Assembly (NCBI GenBank): GCA_016720595.1
Contig: JADKKI010000005.1
Span: 248,001 to 312,000 of the forward strand
DNA from: Myxococcales bacterium
Lineage (GTDB): Bacteria; Myxococcota_A; Polyangia; Haliangiales; Haliangiaceae
Direction: 5' to 3'
Length of the DNA: 64,000 nt
The position numbers were made by a program, and so were the translations under genes. The notes beneath the pieces are model-generated. The model ran no database searches. It was not told the origin of the DNA and worked only from the letters and a program-made list of their open reading frames with translations. This document shows positions 63,952 to 64,000 of the stretch, piece after piece. Every line of letters starts with the position of its first letter. The first letter of the stretch is position 1.

Positions 63952-64000
63952 TCAGTCCGGTGGAAGCGGATCGTCTTTGTCGCGGAACAGGCGCATCCGT
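63952..64000 (-). CDS. C-terminus of a minus-strand gene, partial
   Basis: A minus-strand frame enters from the right edge and ends RMRLFRDKDDPLPPD, stop TGA at 63952-63954. It would converge on the membrane peptide gene, with the hairpin between. Too short to identify. Confidence 0.4.
   Translation of the reverse strand, partial: RMRLFRDKDDPLPPD

Overview
The window is high-GC DNA (about 70% by eye) with dense genes, very short intergenic gaps, several kinds of Hanks-type Ser/Thr kinases and many outer-membrane-type lipoproteins with Asp/Ala/Pro-rich linkers. This points to Myxococcota (Deltaproteobacteria in older taxonomy), possibly a Kofleriaceae/Haliangiales-like lineage. That placement is inferred from gene content and style. 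I see no rRNA, tRNA, CRISPR array, insertion sequence, phage gene or replication origin.

Layout. (1) 1-3410, minus strand: the N-terminal part of a large TPR protein and an AgmX/PglI-type lipoprotein. (2) 3514-15910, plus strand: a compact operon of a DUF4132 protein, a 1614-residue protein of unknown function, a MoxR-type AAA+ ATPase, a DUF5682-vWA fusion and a SWIM zinc-finger protein. It resembles the uncharacterised yehI/L/M/P/Q locus of E. coli, with the YehM-like and YehP-like parts joined in one chain. (3) 15891-21840, minus strand: a P-loop kinase-like ATPase, a lipoprotein, YaeQ, a receptor-like Ser/Thr kinase with a Cys-rich outer domain, a small zinc-ribbon membrane protein and an FMN-dependent 2-hydroxyacid dehydrogenase. 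(4) 21849-32249, minus strand: a peptide/amide-ligase cluster with a glutamine-amidotransferase-like/transglutaminase fusion, an alpha-E protein, a circularly permuted ATP-grasp ligase, a stand-alone DUF2126 amidoligase and a full transglutaminase-DUF2126 protein, with one lipoprotein gene inside. (5) 32370-37858: CoA-binding protein, several lipoproteins (two with apparent frameshifts) and an M23 peptidase. (6) 38037-42183: an operon of a TPR-containing Ser/Thr kinase, a membrane protein with a collagen-like linker and a Gly-rich lipoprotein. (7) 42213-48825: an M20 peptidase and a likely exopolysaccharide synthesis/export operon (GT2 synthase, HlyD-like protein, TolC-like coiled-coil protein) with a divergent secreted protein. 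(8) 48888-54420: NAD(P)-binding protein, clpS-clpA, an AgmX-like lipoprotein and a possible SUKH-type protein. (9) 54483-56132: a possible lipid-binding lipoprotein. (10) 56328-63921: four tandem paralogous membrane Ser/Thr kinases with a shared C-terminal polytopic domain, then a 34-residue membrane peptide.

Three patterns cross the whole window. First, at least sixteen genes carry a TANNNT hexamer 5-7 nt before the start codon, the arrangement expected for leaderless mRNAs. Second, two unrelated lipoproteins share a Gly-Cys-Gly-Arg-x-Gly-Phe-Asp signature at the lipidation site. Third, two Pro/Ser- or C-run-associated frameshifts and an anomalous homopolymer stretch near 53.4 kb suggest local consensus errors. 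The best candidates for an undescribed system are the MoxR/DUF5682-vWA/SWIM/DUF4132 operon and the four-kinase membrane array.
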